From Cryobacterium inferilacus (GTDB lineage Bacteria > Actinomycetota > Actinomycetes > Actinomycetales > Microbacteriaceae): 64,000 nucleotides of DNA. The first letter of the stretch is position 1; each line of letters opens with the position of its first letter. Made by a program: the position numbers and the translations under genes. Of this stretch, positions 59,826 through 64,000 are shown piece after piece. The stretch is from the NCBI RefSeq assembly GCF_019599185.1, contig NZ_JAIEUL010000016.1, positions 1 through 64,000 on the forward strand. The letters run 5' to 3'. Under the pieces are notes generated by a model, which was given only the letters and a program-made list of their open reading frames with translations, made no database searches and was not told the DNA's origin.

Positions 59826-60387
59826 CCGTGGTGGTCTCCTGTACGGTCAGCTCGGCGAGGGCGTCACGCACGCCGGGCTTCGTCTGGGTGCAGGCGTCCC
59901 GGGGGTAGTGCGCGTGGATGGCCCGGCCGGCCTCGTCGACGAGCCAGAGCGGCGGCACCAGTTCCAGGTTCTCCATGCACGCGACGTTCGAGTCGTCGTC
60001 GTCGGGCTCGGCCAGAGCGGCGAGCAGGGGTGCGAGATCGCCCGCGAAGGTCACCGCGGTGACGCTGAACCCCTGGCCGTCGCCGAGGTCGGCCAGCACG
60101 TCACAGCGCACGGCCGTGGTGGGGGTGAAGCCCTCCGGCACCCGGCCGGCCCTCGGCGCGTACGGATGCTCGGGGACGGCCGTGCTCCTCAACTCTCGCG
60201 GCAGCGCCCAATCAATCAGGTTCGGTGCCAGGCAGTCGTACCCATCAACGATTCGCGCGGGGTCCACCTCTGGGGCGTCGCCGCCGGGGTTGCCGATGCA
60301 TCCGGTCAGCAGCACACATCCGGCCGCCGTGCCGAGCAGCACGCCGATTGCGGCCGTGATTCTCGGTGAGGATGGCTGTGGCCTCAT
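59809..60387 (-). CDS. hypothetical lipoprotein
   Basis: This 192-residue protein has a signal peptide ending in lipobox 'LLTGC' near residue 29. The mature part contains two or more cysteine pairs ('GYDCLAP', 'VRCDVLAD', 'VACMENLE', 'DACTQTK') that could form disulphides outside the cell. No known domain is seen. The ATG at 60387 begins the signal peptide. The longer upstream frame is rejected because it runs through the repeat-bearing intergenic stretch. Confidence 0.72.
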   Translation of the reverse strand: MRPQPSSPRITAAIGVLLGTAAGCVLLTGCIGNPGGDAPEVDPARIVDGYDCLAPNLIDWALPRELRSTAVPEHPYAPRAGRVPEGFTPTTAVRCDVLADLGDGQGFSVTAVTFAGDLAPLLAALAEPDDDDSNVACMENLELVPPLWLVDEAGRAIHAHYPRDACTQTKPGVRDALAELTVQETTTVKRIP

Positions 60388-60578
60388 GGCTCCACCCTGG
60401 CCGGGGATGTCGGCCGCGTCGATGTTCGGGTCGTGTTCGTTACCGGAACGCAAGACTCCAGGGGCCGGTCGGCTGCAAGTTGGCCGGCCGAAGGGGGCAC
60501 GAGTCCGGCCAGATCGGGCGAGCGGCGTAAGTAAGAGTTTCCTGGATTCGTGCGGCTGAACATGTCGATGCAGCTGGC

Positions 60579-60606
60579 GCGCCGCTTTGCGGGTGGCGCC
60601 CTGCCC
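60579..60606. repeat. dispersed palindromic repeat, copy 3 (left half)
   Basis: GCGCCGCTTTGCGGGTGGCG matches the left arm and loop of the copies at 56951 and 59324; the right arm is missing. It lies in the gap before the membrane protein gene at 60643. Confidence 0.5.
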
Positions 60607-60642
60607 TATCGCAGCCACCCGGGCCCCGGCTACCGTGCAGCT

Positions 60643-61209
60643 GTGCGCGAGAGCCCGGATGCAGCGGTGACGGATGGCCCTCGGCGCCGCGACGTGCCCA
60701 CCGGGGTGATCATGGTGGGCATGGCCGCGATCGCCTGGTGGCCCGCATTCACCCTCGGCGCCTGGGGTGAGATCTTCTTCGATGACATTCTCGCGCTGTG
60801 GGCGGCATCCGTTGCGGCGCTGGTCTTTGTGCTCGTCGAGCGTCGCCGCCTGCGGGGCCGACTCGCCCGCGCCCTAGTGCTGCTGCTGCCCAGCGTGTGG
60901 CTCGCGCTCAGCTTCGCCGCGCACGAGCGCGTCACCGATCTGGGCGTGGCCCTGCTCGACCTGGCGGCATTCGCGGCGGTGCTCGTCGGCATCCCCTTCA
61001 CGCTGTGGGTGCTGGTGCAGATCGTCTGGCCCGACTTCGCCGCCCGCACCCCGCGCCGGTCGAAATGGTTGATCGTGGGGGTGGTCGGCGCCATTGTCAT
61101 CGGGTCGTTCGTGCTCGGGGTGAACCAAGCCCGGTTTCTCACCTGTGAGGACTTCACGATCAGTGGCAATGTCGCACCCGACGGATGCGCCCCGGCCGAC
61201 ACGCTGTGA
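60643..61209 (+). CDS. hypothetical membrane protein (four helices)
   Basis: This 188-residue protein has four hydrophobic segments ('VIMVGMAAIAWWPAFTLGAW', 'ILALWAASVAALVFVLV', 'LLDLAAFAAVLVGIPFTLWVLVQIV', 'WLIVGVVGAIVIGSFVLGV') and a short C-terminal tail with two cysteines outside. The family is not recognised. The start is a GTG at 60643; upstream in-frame codons run through the palindromic repeat. It may have a quasi-palindromic terminator at 61262-61283. Confidence 0.68.
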   Translation: MRESPDAAVTDGPRRRDVPTGVIMVGMAAIAWWPAFTLGAWGEIFFDDILALWAASVAALVFVLVERRRLRGRLARALVLLLPSVWLALSFAAHERVTDLGVALLDLAAFAAVLVGIPFTLWVLVQIVWPDFAARTPRRSKWLIVGVVGAIVIGSFVLGVNQARFLTCEDFTISGNVAPDGCAPADTL

Positions 61210-61261
61210 CCGGCCAGCCGGAACCCGCGAGCGGACGCTCACCGCTCCTCGTGCGGGCGAC

Positions 61262-61283
61262 CGCGCCCGCTAGAGCGGGCGCG
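61262..61283. terminator. quasi-palindrome downstream of membrane protein gene
   Basis: CGCGCCCGCT-AG-AGCGGGCGCG is a 10-bp inverted repeat with a 2-base centre, 53 bases after the stop at 61209. It may be a terminator. It also overlaps the start of the weak third copy of the dispersed repeat noted at 66 and 9646. Confidence 0.4.
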
Positions 61284-61377
61284 GTCAACGATACGAGGTG
61301 CGGTGAACGCAACGCAGCGCCCTGAGGGCGCCGCGGGGGCGTCTTCTCGTCGTGGTGAGTGACCGGTTCGCAGACGA

Positions 61378-61424
61378 ACACGGGCCGGGATGCGCAGCGT
61401 GGCTGCAGGCATCCCGGCCCGTGT
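61378..61424 (-). terminator. strong hairpin after doxX
   Basis: A perfect 16-bp stem (61378-61393 with 61409-61424) and a 15-base loop, 27 bases beyond the doxX stop on the minus strand. No T-run, but the stem is very stable. Confidence 0.75.
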
Positions 61425-61450
61425 TGTGGAAGCCGAGGGCTGGCGCGGGG

Positions 61451-61921
61451 TTAGACCCGCGCGGTGCGGCGCTGGGCAAGCGCGGCGTCGACCGAGTACC
61501 GGCCGGCCCCGGCGAGAACCAGGGCCACGGCGGTCGCGCCCAGCACCAGAGTGAGTTCGTAGCCGCCCTCGGCGACGAAGATACCGGCCGTGAGGTGCAC
61601 GAGGAGGGTGGCGACGAGCATGTCCACGGCGAGGGCTGCGGCGGCGATACGCGTACCGAGGCCGAGAACGAGGAGCACTCCGCCGATCAGTTCCAGCAGG
61701 GCCACAACCGGACCGGCGACCTCGGCGAGGGGGACGCCCATGTCGGCGAACGACCCGCTGGTGCCGGCAAACCCGTAGACGAACACCTTCTGTGCTCCGT
61801 GGGCGATGAACACGGCACCGACGGCGAGGCGCAGAACGAGCAGGGCGAGCGACGGCGATGCGGGCCAGGCGCGGAGGCCCGAGCGGGAGGTGGTCTGCGG
61901 GGAGGTGGTGCTGGTCGACAT
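61451..61921 (-). CDS. DoxX family membrane protein
   Basis: This 156-residue protein has four membrane helices and the DoxX pattern: 'LVLRLAVGAVFIAHGAQKVF', 'GPVVALLELIGGVLLVLGLGTRIAAAALAVDML', then 'GGYELTLVLGATAVALVLAG'. DoxX proteins take part in redox and thiol stress or quinone-linked oxidation at the membrane. The ATG is at 61921. An inverted repeat resembling a MarR-type site lies upstream. Confidence 0.9.
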   Translation of the reverse strand: MSTSTTSPQTTSRSGLRAWPASPSLALLVLRLAVGAVFIAHGAQKVFVYGFAGTSGSFADMGVPLAEVAGPVVALLELIGGVLLVLGLGTRIAAAALAVDMLVATLLVHLTAGIFVAEGGYELTLVLGATAVALVLAGAGRYSVDAALAQRRTARV

Positions 61922-62096
61922 AGGGTTCCTTTCGAGAACGATGGAGGTCGTGCGCGGATAACTGGCGACGGGCACGGCTGTGCCGTCGACGGCGTGGCAT
62001 CCGCAGAGGTGTCGTCGGGCCGAACGGCCGGAACGACGAAAGCAACCCTGGCTAGCGGCGTTGATGCGGTGACGCACCGGGCAGCGATACCCTCGG

Positions 62097-62124
62097 GTTG
62101 AAATGCATTGGTTGCATCTACAAC
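62097..62124. promoter_or_regulatory. MarR-type operator candidate upstream of doxX
   Basis: GTTG..ATGCA-5 bases-TGCAT...CAAC is an imperfect inverted repeat. It sits in an AT-rich patch in the 304-base gap between doxX and the divergent gene at 62226, which otherwise has no gene. doxX genes are often under MarR-type redox control; no such regulator is adjacent. Confidence 0.5.
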
Positions 62125-62225
62125 TAACGTAACCCACGGCGAGCGTAGGGACAAACTCGACCGATTCGTGTGCCGAGTCTGCCGTCGTTGCCGGTCCCAT
62201 TCGGCGGATGTGTGAGGATCGATCC

Positions 62226-62741
62226 ATGCCCCAGCCCGCAGAAAAGCCCGTCGTCGTTCGGGCCCGCGCGTTCATCGGCCCCTCCCGCTGGCTGCAGCGG
62301 CCGGTGCGCAAGGTGCGCTACGACGCCCGCTGGGCCGACGGTCGGGTGGACGTCGATGTAGATCTGGTGGCGGCGATGTACCGGGGGTGGCCGGCCGATT
62401 TCCAGCCGATCCGGGATGCCGTGCACGAGTACTGCCCGGAGATCGGCCCCGGCTGGTGGGTGAACGAACGCGGCTGGGTCGAGGGGCCCGCGCAGCCCGG
62501 CACCGGCCCGTCGGCGGGGAGTCCCGCGCGGCCGCAGGTGCCCAAACGCCAGCCCAGCCCGAAGGCTCGCGCCATCCGGCGGTTGGTCGGCGGAGCCGTC
62601 GTGCTCGGTGTGGGCATCTGGCTTCTGACCGGTGTGACCAGTGAGGGCGCCGTCGGGTGGCTCGGGGCGATCTGTGCCCTAGTAGGTCTGTCTGTGCTGG
62701 CGGCGCCCGTGTGGCCACGGCCGTCCTGGCGCAAGAAATAG
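62226..62741 (+). CDS. hypothetical membrane protein, paralogue of the protein at 56402-56923
   Basis: This 171-residue protein has the same block order as the protein at 56402: 'ARAFIGPSRWLQRPVRKVRYD', 'WADGRVDVDVDL', 'RGWPADFQPIRDAVHEYCPEIG', 'GWWVNE', a basic linker, then two membrane segments. No known domain. Start at ATG 62226. Confidence 0.75.
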   Translation: MPQPAEKPVVVRARAFIGPSRWLQRPVRKVRYDARWADGRVDVDVDLVAAMYRGWPADFQPIRDAVHEYCPEIGPGWWVNERGWVEGPAQPGTGPSAGSPARPQVPKRQPSPKARAIRRLVGGAVVLGVGIWLLTGVTSEGAVGWLGAICALVGLSVLAAPVWPRPSWRKK

Positions 62742-62913
62742 CAGCGCGGCAGCTGTGCCAGCCACACGGGGTGCACCGGGGTCCGTACGGCCCACGGATG
62801 CTGCCGCCCGGTTCGTTCGGCCACTACACTCCGATGAGGCGGAGGTCGGCAGGGGCGCACGGGCAGCCGTGCGGCGGCAGGGCCACCGGCTCAAACAATG
62901 GGGGAACACAGTT

Positions 62914-63984
62914 ATGGCCAAGGACGTTCGAGACATTCGCAACTCGCTGCACAACAGCGAGCGTTACCTCAAGGACACCGCGCGCTCAACGGCACAGTCT
63001 GCCGAGAGCAACGCCGCCACGAGCCAGGCCGCGCGCAGTGCCGCGAGCGGCGCCTGGGCCGGCGCCGGATTCCAGGCGGTAACGGCGTTCCAAACCGCTC
63101 GGGCAGCGCGCGCCGCCGAAGAACAGCTTGCACTGCAGCAGGTGATGGCCGACCGTCAGAACGAGCTGGCCGAGCAGATCACCTGGAACGAGTTCGCGCG
63201 GTGGCGGCAGACACCCGAGGGGGTCGCGTTCTTGGCCTGGCGGGAGCCGGCCTTCGGACTCGCGCAGACCGTGCGTGATCGTGATTCGCAGTGGTTGCAG
63301 GGCTGGGCGCGGGTGATCGGGCAGGCGCAAGCCGAGATCCCCGCCGATGAAAAGCAGCGTCTGCTGCGGCGGAACGCAAACCTGAGGCAATCGGGCCTCA
63401 AGATTGCATCCATCGTCAGCTTCGCTGTGGCCGGCCTGTTCCTGATCGCCCTACTGTTCCAGGTTTTCGCGCTGAGCATCACGAGTTCCGCGCCGGCCAC
63501 GGGCGGGTTCAGCTACGAGGACTGCCTCGCCGCCCTCGATGACCCGGACAACATGCTGTTCAGCGAGGACGATTGCGAGGCGATCAATCCGGCCCCCGCG
63601 GGATCGATCCTCCCGCAGGCGATACCTCTGGCCCTGTTTCTCGGGCTGGGCATCGCGCTCACCGTCGTTCGCCGCACCAAGCAGCGCGCAGCGCGCAACG
63701 ATCCAACGGTCGACAACGAGGCGCGGGCACGCCTCGAGCGCTGGCACTTCGATCCGCTCGCCGTCGAGCCGGGCTACACCGGGTTCACCTGGTACGAGTC
63801 GCCCGATGCCGCCGGCTACGCCGATCGGCTCATGCAGCTGGCGCTGTTCGACGGCCACGGGCGGCCCCCGGCGCAGTCAGACCTCATTGCCGTGCGGATG
63901 CCGACCGCCCGGGCGCCGCACTCGACCAACCCCGCGGAAGTGAACCAGTTGCTCGGCGCCTTCGCGCAGGCGGACACGGCTTGA
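62914..63984 (+). CDS. hypothetical protein with coiled-coil N-terminus and two membrane helices
   Basis: This 356-residue protein begins with an Ala/Ser/Gln-rich amphipathic region ('NSLHNSERYLKDTARSTAQSAESNAATSQAARSA') predicted to be coiled-coil or helical bundle. A charged helical part follows, then membrane segments 'IASIVSFAVAGLFLIALLFQVFAL' and 'SILPQAIPLALFLGLGIALTVV' with an acidic, cysteine-containing loop between (about 30 residues, 'YEDCLAALDD', 'EDDCEAIN'). The family is not recognised. The ATG at 62914 has GGGGGAA 7 bases upstream. The last 16 bases of the window show nothing further. Confidence 0.7.
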   Translation: MAKDVRDIRNSLHNSERYLKDTARSTAQSAESNAATSQAARSAASGAWAGAGFQAVTAFQTARAARAAEEQLALQQVMADRQNELAEQITWNEFARWRQTPEGVAFLAWREPAFGLAQTVRDRDSQWLQGWARVIGQAQAEIPADEKQRLLRRNANLRQSGLKIASIVSFAVAGLFLIALLFQVFALSITSSAPATGGFSYEDCLAALDDPDNMLFSEDDCEAINPAPAGSILPQAIPLALFLGLGIALTVVRRTKQRAARNDPTVDNEARARLERWHFDPLAVEPGYTGFTWYESPDAAGYADRLMQLALFDGHGRPPAQSDLIAVRMPTARAPHSTNPAEVNQLLGAFAQADTA

Positions 63985-64000
63985 CGACCATGAGCATCCG

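Noticed and set aside
1..64000. integrase, transposase, tRNA attachment site or CRISPR array
   Set aside because: No recombinase or transposase motifs, no tRNA-like cloverleaf and no regularly spaced repeats were found. Mobility of the region is inferred only from duplications and remnants.

Overview
The window is high-GC DNA with short leaders, many GTG/TTG starts, ATGA/GTGA gene overlaps and frequent GGATG words. It looks like an actinobacterial chromosome, most likely Microbacteriaceae. That placement is an inference from style and gene content; there is no rRNA gene to confirm it. I saw no tRNA, rRNA, CRISPR array, integrase or transposase.

Left accessory region (1-12.9 kb). This holds small adaptive genes: an HNH nuclease, a SAM methyltransferase, rifampin ADP-ribosyltransferase (arr), a MarR-NmrA operon, an AraC regulator divergent from an ABM monooxygenase, a secreted pyroglutamyl-peptidase-like lipoprotein, a GrpB protein and a cation/proton antiporter. 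The 3' part of the NmrA-like gene recurs twice as truncated copies (8.5-9.0 kb and 12.1-12.5 kb). The second of these sits behind a wrecked glutamine-synthetase-like gene.

Defence supercluster (13.1-42.0 kb). Two long operons diverge from about 24.1-24.4 kb. The leftward operon has a GHKL-ATPase/SF2 helicase fusion, DrmA and DrmB, coupled by one-base stop/start overlaps, then a large hairpin and a C5 cytosine methyltransferase (DrmMII-like). The rightward operon has a DrmD-like SNF2 helicase, a giant Eco57I-type adenine methyltransferase (DrmMI-like), a 2131-aa YprA/MrfA (DUF1998) helicase ending in a Vsr-like domain, and a UvrD-type helicase with a RelE-like N-terminus. Parts of class 1 DISARM (drmD, drmMI) and class 2 DISARM (drmMII) thus share one drmAB core. 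No phospholipase-D drmC is seen, and three large additional helicases are present. The island ends in a DUF3427/SRA-like protein and a Vsr endonuclease.

NAD/ADP-ribose region (42.1-50.7 kb). An NrtR-type regulator with a perfect palindromic operator faces an operon of an ADP-ribosylglycohydrolase fused to a protein phosphatase, an unknown protein, and a 5'-nucleotidase fused to an HD domain. Converging on it are a macro-like/SIR2 protein and, upstream of that, a P-loop (STAND-like) ATPase with a repeat-rich tail. This looks like a second defence or stress module centred on NAD and nucleotides.

Right region (50.9-64 kb). An amidohydrolase and an Atu4866-like protein diverge from an XRE/MmyB-type regulator. 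Then come a TetR-SDR pair, a lipoprotein class A beta-lactamase, an intact VapBC-like pair, a broken VapBC pair, DoxX, and several small membrane proteins or lipoproteins, two of which are paralogues. Gene remnants (vapC, RidA, UvrD) and a dispersed palindromic repeat mark repeated rearrangement.
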